Positions 1 to 8,497 of a stretch of 64,000 bases of DNA are shown piece after piece. Made by a program: the position numbers and the translations under genes. The stretch covers positions 1 to 64,000 of the forward strand of contig JAFQTN010000004.1 of the NCBI GenBank assembly GCA_017409025.1, in the 5' to 3' direction. Source of the stretch: Bacilli bacterium. Its GTDB lineage: Bacteria > Bacillota_I > Bacilli_A > RF39 > UBA660. The notes under the pieces were generated by a model that was given only the letters and a program-made list of their open reading frames with translations, did not search any database and was not told the DNA's origin. Position 1 is the stretch's first letter. The number at the start of each line of letters is the position of its first letter.

Positions 1-54
1 AGCAGAGGACTGAAAATCCTCGTGTCGCTGGTTCAATTCCCGCTGGAGCCACCA
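1..54 (+). tRNA. tRNA-Phe (GAA), 5' end outside window
   Basis: This is the 3' two-thirds of a tRNA. The anticodon stem GAGGA/TCCTC encloses the 7-nt loop CTGAAAA, giving anticodon GAA (Phe). The TTCAATT T-loop, the 3' acceptor strand TGGAGCC and an encoded ACCA end (51-54) follow. The D-arm and 5' acceptor strand lie before the window. One T-stem pair looks mismatched (T opposite C). Confidence 0.9.
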
Positions 55-65
55 TTTGAGTTTTT

Positions 66-86
66 AAACCCGATATTCGGGTTTTT
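66..86 (+). terminator. Rho-independent terminator after tRNA-Phe
   Basis: Inverted repeat AAACCCGA/TCGGGTTT with a 3-nt loop, followed by T residues, 11 nt after the tRNA CCA end. Confidence 0.8.
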
Positions 87-153
87 ATTATGTGTAAATT
101 ATGGTATAATAACGATTGAAATTTAATTAACTTTATAAATTTGAGGTGTAGTT

Positions 154-1257
154 ATGTTAGTAGAAAAATATAATAATTTAAATAAGCAAAATTCTAATTC
201 TATATTAGATAAATATTTTGAAACTAAAACGTTACAAAGATTAAAGGGGAAAGGGTTATTCTGTGGGATGGATTATGTGGGTATTGATAGTTTAAAACCT
301 AGAGAATATTATTCTAGATATGATCATTCTAAGAATGTAGCATATACTGCTTGGAAATTATCTGAAGATTTAAAAGTTGCTTTAGCTGGTGCATTTCATG
401 ATGTTGGTTCTTTATCATTCGCACATGTTAATTCTTTTAAAAAAGGAGACTCTTTAAAACAAGAAAGTGATGAACTTAGTGTTAAGGAAGTATTGTTAAG
501 AGATAAAGAATTATTAGAATATCTTTATCAAGATGGAATAAGCTTAGATGATGTAATAGATGGTGCAAGATATCCTTTAATTGATAAAAAGATACCGGCA
601 CTTTGTTTAGATAGGGTTGATGGGATACTAGCGACTTGTTTATTTTGGGCTAAAACACATTCATTTGAACAGATAGAGGGTTTCTACAATATGCTTACTT
701 ATTTTGAAACTCTTAATGGGATGACATTTGATATGACAAATGAACGTTTATTAAATTTTAATGGAGAAATAGTAATAAGCGAATATGATGATGTTTGGTA
801 TGAAGATTTTTTTGATGCTATAGGCGTTTATAGTAAATTATTACTTACTAAAGAAGATCGTTATTTAATGGAAATATTAGGTCTTACCTTAAAATATTAT
901 GAAGATATTGGTATTATCTCTGAGAGAGATTTGTTTGAAATGAGCGAACAGGAGATAATTTCTAAGATTTTAGATAGTAAATACGGTGATATACTTAAAG
1001 ATGTATTATCTTTGGATAAAGTGGAATATGCTAAAGATAATGATAGTGGTTTGATATTGATTTCTAAACCTAAAATAAGACAAGCTAACCCTTTATGTTG
1101 GGGTCATATGCGTGTTTGTGATATATATGAAATAACAGGAGAATTTTTTCGCGAACTCGTTGATTTGTCAGAAGATATTAAGTTAACTGATAGACCTATC
1201 GTTGGAAATTTGTCAAAAGAAACTATGAAGGTATTATCTAGATATCGTAGAAAATGA
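154..1257 (+). CDS. HD-domain phosphohydrolase, dGTPase/SAMHD1-like
   Basis: A 367-residue soluble protein with an HD-superfamily metal site: RYDHSKNVA supplies the first His, AFHDVGSLSFAHV the His-Asp pair in a form like the HDIGHxPFSH signature of dGTPase/SAMHD1 enzymes, and LDRVDG a likely distal Asp. The family hydrolyses nucleotide or other phosphate esters; the substrate here is not deducible. The C-terminal half matches nothing I recognise. GAGGTG lies 6 nt before the ATG, and an extended -10 (TGGTATAAT, 102-110) lies upstream. It is followed after 13 nt by an SGNH hydrolase gene, probably co-transcribed. Confidence 0.75.
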   Translation: MLVEKYNNLNKQNSNSILDKYFETKTLQRLKGKGLFCGMDYVGIDSLKPREYYSRYDHSKNVAYTAWKLSEDLKVALAGAFHDVGSLSFAHVNSFKKGDSLKQESDELSVKEVLLRDKELLEYLYQDGISLDDVIDGARYPLIDKKIPALCLDRVDGILATCLFWAKTHSFEQIEGFYNMLTYFETLNGMTFDMTNERLLNFNGEIVISEYDDVWYEDFFDAIGVYSKLLLTKEDRYLMEILGLTLKYYEDIGIISERDLFEMSEQEIISKILDSKYGDILKDVLSLDKVEYAKDNDSGLILISKPKIRQANPLCWGHMRVCDIYEITGEFFRELVDLSEDIKLTDRPIVGNLSKETMKVLSRYRRK

Positions 1258-1270
1258 AGGATTGATATAA

Positions 1271-1855
1271 ATGCAAAAAATAATGTTAATGGGTGATTCT
1301 ATAACAGAGTATATGCCTTATATTTTTAAAGGAAGTATTGGGAATAGCGTTGATGAAGTAAAATATGTTGGAATAGAAAATATCGGAGTAGGATACTATG
1401 TTAATTATGTATGGCCTAGAATAAAAAATGAAGCTATAGATACATATGTATTATTGATTGGTATAAATAATATTTTGAGACCTGATTGTGATGATGATGG
1501 GAAAGAAAGTTTAGATGATCTTATAGATAAATTAAAGGGACTTATTATTCAAATTGTTAACAATGGTTCTTCTAGATTAATAGTTCAAAGTATTTATCCA
1601 ACTAAATATTTTGAAGCCAATGAAAAAATTGTGTATGTAAACAAAAATATTAAAATTTTTTGTGATAAAATGGGCATTGAATATTTAGATTTATATAGTT
1701 TGTTAAGAGATGAAGATGGATTATTTAATAAAAGATATTCTGATGATGGAATTCATCCTAATGATAATGGTTATAGTATAGTTGCACAAGAGATAAATAA
1801 ACAATTAAAAATAACTTTTAGTAAAAAGTTAAGTTTGGAAAAAAATGTTTTTTAA
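1271..1855 (+). CDS. SGNH/GDSL-family hydrolase
   Basis: A 194-residue protein with the SGNH esterase blocks: GDSIT at residues 8-12 (nucleophile Ser), a GINN block III near residue 64, and DGIHPND near residue 160 supplying the catalytic Asp and His. The first Gly block is weak. No signal peptide is visible, so it is probably a cytoplasmic esterase or acylhydrolase acting on an unknown ester. It starts 13 nt after the HD-protein gene, probably in the same mRNA, and a terminator hairpin follows at 1911-1937. Confidence 0.8.
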   Translation: MQKIMLMGDSITEYMPYIFKGSIGNSVDEVKYVGIENIGVGYYVNYVWPRIKNEAIDTYVLLIGINNILRPDCDDDGKESLDDLIDKLKGLIIQIVNNGSSRLIVQSIYPTKYFEANEKIVYVNKNIKIFCDKMGIEYLDLYSLLRDEDGLFNKRYSDDGIHPNDNGYSIVAQEINKQLKITFSKKLSLEKNVF

Positions 1856-1910
1856 TATCTATATGTAGGGTATATTTTTTTGCTATTTAAGTTGTTATTT
1901 TAATAACTGA

Positions 1911-1937
1911 CTCAAACTTTTTATGGTTTGAGTTTTT
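1911..1937 (+). terminator. Rho-independent terminator
   Basis: CTCAAAC/GTTTGAG hairpin with an 8-nt loop and a T5 tract, after the SGNH hydrolase gene. Confidence 0.8.
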
Positions 1938-1982
1938 ATGTGTATATTTATGGTAAAAAAATATAAATATGATATTAAACAA

Positions 1983-2011
1983 TTGACAAAAAAATAAAGA
2001 ATCTATATAAT
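1983..2011 (+). promoter_or_regulatory. Consensus sigma-A promoter for the coiled-coil operon
   Basis: TTGACA (1983-1988), a 17-bp spacer and TATAAT (2006-2011): a perfect match on both hexamers, about 20 nt upstream of the Shine-Dalgarno of the next gene. Confidence 0.85.
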
Positions 2012-2032
2012 TAAAATAAGAGGTGGTTGGCT

Positions 2033-3634
2033 ATGATAAGTTATAACAACAGTAATGTGGTACAGTGTTTAAGACAATATGATATGTTTGCTAATAGTTT
2101 AAATTTAGTAAAGACTAGAGAAGAAAAAAATATGATTATTAAACAACTTACTAAGTTGGAAAAGAAAATCATTGAATTAACTAATGAAGTTTATGAGGAA
2201 GAATATTATAGTTTAGCAAATAAAGAATGCGGTTTAATAGAAGAAGAACAAGCTAGATTAAATATGTTGATAGAATTAATTAACCAACGTTTATCATATG
2301 TTGAAAAAAGATGTAATAGTCACTATCAATTAACGGGAGAGAGTATAGATGTATCTGATGTGCTTGGTGCTAGTACATTAGATAACTTAGAAGATAGAAT
2401 TAAAATTATAGCTAAATATAGTAAAAATATTAAGTTAGAGAAAGAACTTAAAGAAGAAGTTGAATCTTTAACTAATAAGATAACTTTAGCAACTGAAAAA
2501 ATAGAAATAAATAAAACTTTAAATAAAGAGTTAGAAAAGAAATTTTGTGATTTATTATCTAGTAGTTTTGAGAAGTGTGGTTTTTATGAACTATTTGATA
2601 GTAGAGATGAAATAGAGTATGCATATTATGAAACTGAAAAATCTTTAACTTTAGCTGAACTTAACTTAGAAACTGCAAAGACTTCTCCTGTGAATGTTTT
2701 AAATGAATGTCAAATGATGCTTGATGAAGTTAAGAAAGATTATATCAAATATAAAGAAAAATTAAGTATTTTAAAGCTTATGGAAATGTTTAATAGAGAA
2801 GTTAATACTTATGAAGAGTTGTTTGAAAAAAGAAGAGAAATTAATGAATTGTTTAGATATATTAAAAATGAAGAATTTCTTGATATGGTAATGGATTTGG
2901 CAACTAAACAATATAATACTATTTTAATGGAACAACAAGATGTTAATACGTATAATGATTTAATTGTTGAAAAAGAAAGAAAATTAGAAGTTTTGTCTGA
3001 AATAAATGAAGAAAATAATAGTGAAAGATTCCAAGAGGTATTAGAACAATTAATAAAGAATGAAGAAGCAAGACAAGCTAGAATATTGGAAGAACAAAGA
3101 AAAATAGAGGAAGAAGAAAAAAAGAAAAAATTAGAGATAGAAAGAAAAAAACGTGAAGAAATTTTAAAAAGACAGAAAATCATTGAAGAAGCTAGAAAAA
3201 AAGAAATGGAAAAGAGAACTAAGCTGTTATTAGAACAACAACAAAAGTCTGTTTTACAAACTAATAGAAAAGATAAAGGTGTTAGTTTTGAAACGATTAA
3301 GGATATCTCTAATAAAAGCGATGTAGAAGAGAAAAAAATAATAGATGTTATTAAAGAAAATAAAATGCATGAAGAAGTAAAAAATGAAGAAGTTATAACA
3401 TTTAAAAATAAAGTTGACATAGAAAAAGAACTATTTGAAGAGTTTAATAGTAGTAATGAAATAGGAAATAGTGTTAATGATGAAAAATCAGTTAACGGTC
3501 TTATAGAAGACAAAAAATTACCTGATGTTTCAATTGATGAATATATGAAAAATTTTAATGAAGAAGAATTTAAGGAAAATGAGATAAATTCTTTGTTTAA
3601 TGAAGATGATGTTTTTCCTAATATACCTATATAA
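2033..3634 (+). CDS. Coiled-coil protein of unknown function (paralogue 1)
   Basis: A 533-residue highly charged protein with no signal peptide or membrane helix. Residues 1 to about 300 are helical and coiled-coil-like; a Lys/Glu-rich stretch near 340-400 (runs such as EEEEKKKKLEIERKKR) looks like a long single helix; the C-terminus is acidic. A segment near residues 222-290 (LDEVKKDY, ELFEKRREINELFRYI) is clearly similar to the next gene (LDEIRIDF, LFKEKREKILDLIKYR), so the two are diverged tandem paralogues. ATG at 2033 is preferred because AGGTGG ends 6 nt before it; a TTG at 2027 abuts that site. A cytoskeletal or scaffold role is only a guess. Confidence 0.8.
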   Translation: MISYNNSNVVQCLRQYDMFANSLNLVKTREEKNMIIKQLTKLEKKIIELTNEVYEEEYYSLANKECGLIEEEQARLNMLIELINQRLSYVEKRCNSHYQLTGESIDVSDVLGASTLDNLEDRIKIIAKYSKNIKLEKELKEEVESLTNKITLATEKIEINKTLNKELEKKFCDLLSSSFEKCGFYELFDSRDEIEYAYYETEKSLTLAELNLETAKTSPVNVLNECQMMLDEVKKDYIKYKEKLSILKLMEMFNREVNTYEELFEKRREINELFRYIKNEEFLDMVMDLATKQYNTILMEQQDVNTYNDLIVEKERKLEVLSEINEENNSERFQEVLEQLIKNEEARQARILEEQRKIEEEEKKKKLEIERKKREEILKRQKIIEEARKKEMEKRTKLLLEQQQKSVLQTNRKDKGVSFETIKDISNKSDVEEKKIIDVIKENKMHEEVKNEEVITFKNKVDIEKELFEEFNSSNEIGNSVNDEKSVNGLIEDKKLPDVSIDEYMKNFNEEEFKENEINSLFNEDDVFPNIPI

Positions 3635-3663
3635 AATATTAGTATATAGAGGGTGGTGATTAT

Positions 3664-5529
3664 GTGTTAAATATAGATAATGATATGCTTAAACTTGCTA
3701 AAATGCAGGAAAGATTACTTAAGGCTACTGAATCTAATAGAGAAAATAATTTAAATAATTATAAGAAAACAGTTATGCAAGTAGATTCAGATGCTTTTGC
3801 TAGCCTTTTAGAAGAATTAAAGCATATTGAAGAACATAATCAATCTTTAGAAGAGGAATTACAATTTTTAGAAAGTATTAAAAGTGGTTATGATCAATTA
3901 AATGAATTACAATTAAGTTTTAGAAATGTATGTGAATTTTGTGGTGATTATGATTTAAAATTGTCTGATTTATCACAAATAAATATTGAATATGTTATTA
4001 ACAGGATTAATGTTATTAATGGATATTTAATAAATCTTAGAAATATTGAGATAAATAAGAATAGGTTGCAAGATTTAAATGAACAATTAGTAGTTGAAGA
4101 GAAGAAAAAGGATTATCTTGAAACTAAATTAAGACAATTAGAATTATCTTTAAGAGAAAGTTTTCTTGCTGCTGAAGGTAGAAAAATTGTAGATGGAAAA
4201 CTACAATATACTAGTGTTGTTGATGAATATAAAAAATTAGGAATTGATATTAGTGTTGTACTTGATGATACTGAATTATTGAAAAGAATGCTAGTAGATA
4301 TTGATAAGGAAAAATCTGAAGTTGGTGAGAAATTTGGAACTGCAGAGATTTGTTACAATAATTTTCCTAATGCAGAAAGTAAACAAATTTTAGATGAAAT
4401 TAGAATAGATTTTTTTAATGTAAAATATAGATTAACAATGTTAAAAATATTAGAATTGTTATCTTTTAATTATACTAACTATGATTTATTTAAAGAAAAG
4501 AGAGAAAAAATATTAGATTTAATAAAATACAGGTTATCATGTTTAGAGTCTTTGGGAGTGCATATTTCTATTGATCCTTTTAGTAGGACAAAGGCTCGTG
4601 AACAGTTAGATAGTTTAACGTCATTAACAGATAATTCTAAAATAATAAACAGAATAAGAAAAGAAATTAGTCAATTAACTGATAGAACAGAAGAAATGAT
4701 TAATCAGAATAGTAATTATTTAATATCTCTTGGTGATACTAAGGATTTATTGGTTAGTAAAATTAGTATTAGTGATATAGATGTTTCTTTAGTGGAATTA
4801 TCTATGGATAGAGAATTAGATATAACTGATGTAAATACTTCTGGAGTTATTGAGGATAATCAGGTAATAGATGTTAGGGTTCCAACTGATAGATTAAATA
4901 TGTCTATAGTCGCTCAGAAAACCAAAGGTGTTATTAAAAGAGTTAATCAAATGGTTAATAATTATTCTTTAGATGTAACCGTTAAAAGTCAAGTTGATGA
5001 AATTTCTCCAAAATTAGTTATCGTTCCTAATTCTAAGGTAGAAGAAAAGAATACTGTTTTTGATTCTACAACTGTGGAATATGATGATATATTTATGACT
5101 CAAGGAACTCTTGAAACAAAAAAAACTGTTTTGCCTGGTGATGAAGAAGAGGTAATAGAAGGCTTTGTACTTAATGTTAATGTTGACTCAGAAAGTGATA
5201 TTTTTGAGACTATGGTTCCTTTTTCAGAACCTATAAGGTTTGAAGAAAAAACCGATGGTTCTTTGGAACAAGAACAAGTATTAGAGATTGGCAAGCCTGA
5301 ATTAAGTGGAGAAACTGAGGCGACAGGAACTGTTTCAGAAACGATAGATGATAGTGTAGATCAGATGCCTGAAGCATTTTGGGTTACTGAATCTGAAGAA
5401 ATGGTAGAAGAAGTTAATGATGAAGAAGTACTTTCGTTTGATGATCAAATTAATATGTTGCTATCTGATCAAGGTAATATGAAAACTAGAAAATTAGAAG
5501 CAGATAAAAGTACAAGAAAAGCTGCATAG
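3664..5529 (+). CDS. Coiled-coil protein of unknown function (paralogue 2)
   Basis: A 621-residue protein with a GTG start and GGGTGG 7 nt upstream. Residues 1 to about 390 are mainly alpha-helical with heptad-like patterning; residues from about 400 to the end are acidic, low in predicted structure and rich in Glu, Val and Thr. It has no membrane segment. It shares the LDE..D....K..L..LK..E / LFkEKREkI..LikYr segment with the preceding gene. It lies 29 nt after that gene and is followed at once by a small DUF1292-like gene, so the three form one operon. I recognise no family. Confidence 0.8.
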   Translation: MLNIDNDMLKLAKMQERLLKATESNRENNLNNYKKTVMQVDSDAFASLLEELKHIEEHNQSLEEELQFLESIKSGYDQLNELQLSFRNVCEFCGDYDLKLSDLSQINIEYVINRINVINGYLINLRNIEINKNRLQDLNEQLVVEEKKKDYLETKLRQLELSLRESFLAAEGRKIVDGKLQYTSVVDEYKKLGIDISVVLDDTELLKRMLVDIDKEKSEVGEKFGTAEICYNNFPNAESKQILDEIRIDFFNVKYRLTMLKILELLSFNYTNYDLFKEKREKILDLIKYRLSCLESLGVHISIDPFSRTKAREQLDSLTSLTDNSKIINRIRKEISQLTDRTEEMINQNSNYLISLGDTKDLLVSKISISDIDVSLVELSMDRELDITDVNTSGVIEDNQVIDVRVPTDRLNMSIVAQKTKGVIKRVNQMVNNYSLDVTVKSQVDEISPKLVIVPNSKVEEKNTVFDSTTVEYDDIFMTQGTLETKKTVLPGDEEEVIEGFVLNVNVDSESDIFETMVPFSEPIRFEEKTDGSLEQEQVLEIGKPELSGETEATGTVSETIDDSVDQMPEAFWVTESEEMVEEVNDEEVLSFDDQINMLLSDQGNMKTRKLEADKSTRKAA

Positions 5530-5537
5530 GAGGAAAA

Positions 5538-5780
5538 ATGAAATTAGAAATTAATAAAATTGTTACACTTGGAAACAATGAAGAATACTTAATTGTTGAT
5601 AAGGTAGAAAAAGATGGTAAAGAATATTATTATGTAGCAGAAGTGAATGAGGATGAAACTGATATAAAAGACAATTATAAAATAGTATGTGCTACATATA
5701 AGGATGATGAAATATATTTAGATGAAGTTTTAGGTGAAGATAAACTAAAATCTATATTACCAATGTTTGTAAAAGAATAA
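5538..5780 (+). CDS. Small DUF1292-like acidic protein
   Basis: An 80-residue beta-rich acidic protein with the layout of DUF1292 (YrzB-type): EEYLIVDKVEKDGKEYYYVAEVN followed by a second strand pair and a short helix. A strong AGGAGG overlaps the stop codon of the coiled-coil gene, so translation is probably coupled. Homologues of this size are of unknown function. A second such gene (15969-16226) also follows a large coiled-coil gene, and a canonical DUF1292 gene lies at 40975-41253. Confidence 0.75.
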   Translation: MKLEINKIVTLGNNEEYLIVDKVEKDGKEYYYVAEVNEDETDIKDNYKIVCATYKDDEIYLDEVLGEDKLKSILPMFVKE

Positions 5781-5791
5781 TACACAAAAAT

Positions 5792-5813
5792 AATGCCATT
5801 TTGGCATTTTTTT
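5792..5813 (+). terminator. Rho-independent terminator
   Basis: AATGCC/GGCATT hairpin followed by a T7 tract, closing the coiled-coil operon. Confidence 0.85.
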
Positions 5814-5814
5814 C

Positions 5815-5843
5815 TTGACAAAATCATTATTATTTAATATAAT
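5815..5843 (+). promoter_or_regulatory. Consensus sigma-A promoter for rplM-rpsI
   Basis: TTGACA (5815-5820), 17-bp spacer, TATAAT (5838-5843). Confidence 0.9.
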
Positions 5844-5849
5844 CATAAT

Positions 5850-5930
5850 CGGTACATTTTATATTTCAAAGATTTTTGTATTGGGAACACAAATTTCAGA
5901 GAAATAAATATTATTAATATATAAGGAGAA
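5850..5930 (+). promoter_or_regulatory. Candidate ribosomal-protein leader upstream of rplM
   Basis: The roughly 90-nt 5' UTR can fold into an outer stem TATTTC (5862-5867)/GAAATA (5901-5906) around a hairpin TTTGT/ACAAA whose loop contains GGGAAC. Autoregulatory L13 leaders at this position are known in Bacillota; I see the position and a plausible fold but cannot confirm the family consensus. Confidence 0.4.
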
Positions 5931-5938
5931 ATAAAAGA

Positions 5939-6376
5939 ATGAAAACATTTATGCAAAAAAAAGAGACTGTTACTAGAGAATGGTTTGTAATTGATGCAAA
6001 AGATATTCCACTTGGTAGAGTAGCAGCAAAGGCTGCATCAATGTTAAGAGGAAAACACAAAGTTACTTATACTCCTCACATTGATTGTGGTGACAATATT
6101 ATTATTATTAATGCTAAAGAAGTATTATTAACTGGAAATAAGTTAGAAGGAAAGAAATACTATAATCATAGTAGATATGCAGGCGGACTTAGAACTAGAA
6201 CTGCTAAAGAAATGGTAGAAAATTATCCAGTTGAAATGGTAGAAAGAGCTGTTAAAGGAATGCTTCCTCATAATAGATTAGGAAGACAAATGTATAAGAA
6301 ATTATTCGTATACGAGGGAAATGAACATCCACATGCAGCACAACAACCAAAAGAAATTAAGGTAGGGAGAGAATAG
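5939..6376 (+). CDS. rplM: 50S ribosomal protein L13
   Basis: A 145-residue protein of the usual L13 length, with typical motifs: [16 protein letters not shown] at the N-terminus, GDNIIIINA, and [12 protein letters not shown] in the C-terminal half. It is an early-assembling protein of the large subunit that binds 23S rRNA. AAGGAGAA precedes the ATG. It is followed after 2 nt by rpsI, the conserved bacterial pair. Confidence 0.98.
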   Translation: MKTFMQKKETVTREWFVIDAKDIPLGRVAAKAASMLRGKHKVTYTPHIDCGDNIIIINAKEVLLTGNKLEGKKYYNHSRYAGGLRTRTAKEMVENYPVEMVERAVKGMLPHNRLGRQMYKKLFVYEGNEHPHAAQQPKEIKVGRE

Positions 6377-6378
6377 TT

Positions 6379-6804
6379 ATGGCAAAGAAAAATGAAAATA
6401 GAACATTTATAGGAACTGGTAGAAGAAAAAGTTCTGTAGCTAGAGTTATTCTTACTCCAGGAAAAGGTAAGATTACTGTTAATGGTAGAGATGTTAATGA
6501 ATATATGCCATTTGAAGTATTAGTAATGGATTTAAAACAACCATTAGAATTAACTAACAATTTAGAAACTTTTGATATTGATTGTAATGTAGATGGTGGT
6601 GGATTTTCTGGTCAAACAGGTGCTATTAGATTAGGTATTACTAGAGCATTACTTGAATATGATAAAGAAAACGAAGCTAATGAAGATAGTTATAGAAAAA
6701 TTTTAAAGAGTGCTGGAATGGTTACTAGAGATCCTAGAGCTAAAGAAAGAAAGAAACCAGGATTAAAAGCTGCAAGAAGAGCTCCACAATTTAGTAAGAG
6801 ATAA
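6379..6804 (+). CDS. rpsI: 30S ribosomal protein S9
   Basis: A 141-residue protein with [12 protein letters not shown] at the N-terminus, [15 protein letters not shown] in the middle and the invariant basic tail ending in SKR that reaches the P-site tRNA. It starts 2 nt after the rplM stop, with the ribosome site inside the end of rplM, so expression is coupled. Confidence 0.98.
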   Translation: MAKKNENRTFIGTGRRKSSVARVILTPGKGKITVNGRDVNEYMPFEVLVMDLKQPLELTNNLETFDIDCNVDGGGFSGQTGAIRLGITRALLEYDKENEANEDSYRKILKSAGMVTRDPRAKERKKPGLKAARRAPQFSKR

Positions 6805-6811
6805 TATATTC

Positions 6812-6838
6812 AAAAAGTCCAAAATATTGGACTTTTTG
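6812..6838 (+). terminator. Rho-independent terminator after rpsI
   Basis: AAAAAGTCC/GGACTTTTT hairpin with an A/T loop, U tract included in the 3' arm. Confidence 0.85.
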
Positions 6839-6870
6839 TTATATGTGAAATGATTTTAAGAGGTGATGGC

Positions 6871-7800
6871 ATGCCTATTGTGGGATATAAGAAAAAATTT
6901 AAAAATATAAAATCTATATCAGATGATAACTTTATCATAAATTTTAAATTAGAGTATAATGATCGTGGTTTTCTAAATATATGTAATGTTGATGATAATT
7001 ATTTTGATGTAGGTGATTTTAGAATACTTTTAGATAAGGTATTTGATGATTTTGATGAAAATAAATTAAGAGAGTATGATAATGGTGTTTATATTTTGAG
7101 TATATGTAAATATATTGTTGATATGGTTCCTAATCTTTATTCAATTAATTATGAGTCAAAAGATATGATTGATACATATTATAAAGAAGAAATTATAAAT
7201 AGTTATAATAATATATGTAAAATGGAGTGGATGTTAATGAATAATAAATTATATAAGCAAATATTTAAATATACACCATATGATGAGAAAGAAAGTATTG
7301 ATAAAGAAGTAATGATTGAATTTATAAAAGATAATGATGATGTATTAATTAGGGATAATAAAATAGCTCATATGACAGTATCGGCATGGATTACTAATAA
7401 AGATAAAAATAAAATACTTATGATTTATCATAATATATATCATTCATGGGCTTGGATTGGCGGACATGCTGATGGTGATGATGATTTATTACATGTTGTT
7501 AAGAAAGAGATTGAAGAAGAAACAGGGCTTACTAATGTTAAATTATTATCAGATGGAATATATGGACTTAATATTGTTACAGTTGATAATCATATTAAAA
7601 GAGGTAAGTTTGTTAATTCTCATCTTCATTTTGATATAGAGTTTTTATTTGAGGCAGATGAAAATGATACTGTAAGAATAAAAGAAGATGAGAATAGTGG
7701 AGTTAAGTGGGTGGATATAGATAAGGTGTGTGAATATTCTACTGAAGAGAAGATGAAACCTATTTATAAAAGATTAATAGAAAAAATGAAGGAGTGTTAG
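6871..7800 (+). CDS. Nudix hydrolase with an extra N-terminal domain
   Basis: A 309-residue protein. Residues from about 150 form a Nudix domain with the box at about 198-220 (GHADGDDDLL...KEIEEETGL): the REUxEExGU core is intact as KEIEEETG, while the usual first Glu is Asp. Nudix enzymes hydrolyse nucleoside diphosphates linked to another moiety; the substrate is unknown. The first 140 residues are acidic, mixed alpha/beta and unfamiliar. ATG at 6871 fits AGGTGA 4 nt upstream; an in-frame ATG at 6850 lies before that site. The next gene starts 3 nt after the stop. Confidence 0.85.
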   Translation: MPIVGYKKKFKNIKSISDDNFIINFKLEYNDRGFLNICNVDDNYFDVGDFRILLDKVFDDFDENKLREYDNGVYILSICKYIVDMVPNLYSINYESKDMIDTYYKEEIINSYNNICKMEWMLMNNKLYKQIFKYTPYDEKESIDKEVMIEFIKDNDDVLIRDNKIAHMTVSAWITNKDKNKILMIYHNIYHSWAWIGGHADGDDDLLHVVKKEIEEETGLTNVKLLSDGIYGLNIVTVDNHIKRGKFVNSHLHFDIEFLFEADENDTVRIKEDENSGVKWVDIDKVCEYSTEEKMKPIYKRLIEKMKEC

Positions 7801-7803
7801 TTT

Positions 7804-8043
7804 ATGATATATGATGTAATTGGATGGTTAGGGATGATTTTAGTATTGGTTCCATATGGTTTATTATCTTTAAATAAAATAGATAATGGAAAGACATATC
7901 AAATATTAAATTTGTTGGCAGCAATCTTTATGGCAATTGGATTGTTTCCTAAAAATGCGTGGTTTTCATTTTCGTTACAAGTTGTTTGGGGATTAGTAGC
8001 AATAATTACATTAATTAAATTATCTAAAAAAGATAAGAAATAG
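7804..8043 (+). CDS. Small membrane protein, CBU_0592-like
   Basis: A 79-residue protein with two or three hydrophobic helices (near residues 4-24, 36-50 and 53-72) separated by a short polar loop, ending in a Lys-rich tail. The IGWLGMILVLVPYGLLSL start resembles the CBU_0592 small membrane family of unknown function. GGAGTG lies at the end of the Nudix gene, which is 3 nt upstream, so the two are one unit. Confidence 0.65.
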   Translation: MIYDVIGWLGMILVLVPYGLLSLNKIDNGKTYQILNLLAAIFMAIGLFPKNAWFSFSLQVVWGLVAIITLIKLSKKDKK

Positions 8044-8053
8044 TTGAAAATAC

Positions 8054-8082
8054 TTGCATATTATTAAAATATAGTGTATTAT
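8054..8082 (+). promoter_or_regulatory. Promoter for rpsO
   Basis: TTGCAT (8054-8059), 17-bp spacer, TATTAT (8077-8082), placing the transcript start just before the structured rpsO leader. Confidence 0.65.
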
Positions 8083-8091
8083 TAATATGTT

Positions 8092-8157
8092 CCTATTTCT
8101 TGGTTATACGTACTCCTTACGTTAACTATGGTTTAGGTGAAAAAATATATAAAGGAG
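8092..8157 (+). promoter_or_regulatory. rpsO leader with candidate SD-pairing pseudoknot
   Basis: An outer stem CCTA (8092-8095)/TAGG (8134-8137) encloses a hairpin TGGTTA-T-ACGT (8101-8111)/ACGT-TAACTA (8119-8128). The 7-nt loop ACTCCTT contains CTCCTT (8113-8118), exactly complementary to AAGGAG (8152-8157) in the rpsO Shine-Dalgarno. S15 is known to autoregulate through unrelated leader folds in different phyla, including a pseudoknot in E. coli. The pairing is visible; the regulation is inferred. Confidence 0.6.
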
Positions 8158-8166
8158 GAAATTAGA

Positions 8167-8436
8167 ATGGCTTTAACTAAAGAAGTAAAAAGTAAATTAA
8201 TCAAGAAGTATGCTAGAGATGAAAAAGATACAGGATCTCCTGAAGTTCAAATAGCAATACTTACTGAAGAAATCAAAGCTTTAACAGAACATTTAAAAAA
8301 TAATAAACAAGATAAACATTCTAAACGTGGACTTTTAATTAAAGTTGGTAAGAGAAGAAGTTTATTAAATTACTTATTAGAAAACGATGTTAAGAGATAT
8401 CGTGAAATTGTTAAAAGTTTAGATTTAAGAAAATAA
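8167..8436 (+). CDS. rpsO: 30S ribosomal protein S15
   Basis: An 89-residue protein, the normal S15 length, beginning [28 protein letters not shown] and containing [22 protein letters not shown], the 16S-rRNA-binding face. The ATG at 8167 is set by AAAGGAGG 6-7 nt upstream; an in-frame ATG at 8137 lies upstream inside the leader. pnp follows, the usual neighbour of rpsO. Confidence 0.97.
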   Translation: MALTKEVKSKLIKKYARDEKDTGSPEVQIAILTEEIKALTEHLKNNKQDKHSKRGLLIKVGKRRSLLNYLLENDVKRYREIVKSLDLRK

Positions 8437-8453
8437 TTAATATTGTAAAAGTA

Positions 8454-8476
8454 GGCACTCTTTTTTGAGTGTCTTT
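8454..8476 (+). terminator. Weak terminator or attenuator between rpsO and pnp
   Basis: GGCACTC/GAGTGTC hairpin with a T6 loop, followed by TTTAATTTT. The downstream U run is short, so partial read-through into pnp is likely. Confidence 0.55.
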
Positions 8477-8497
8477 AATTTTAGGAAAAGAGGTTTT

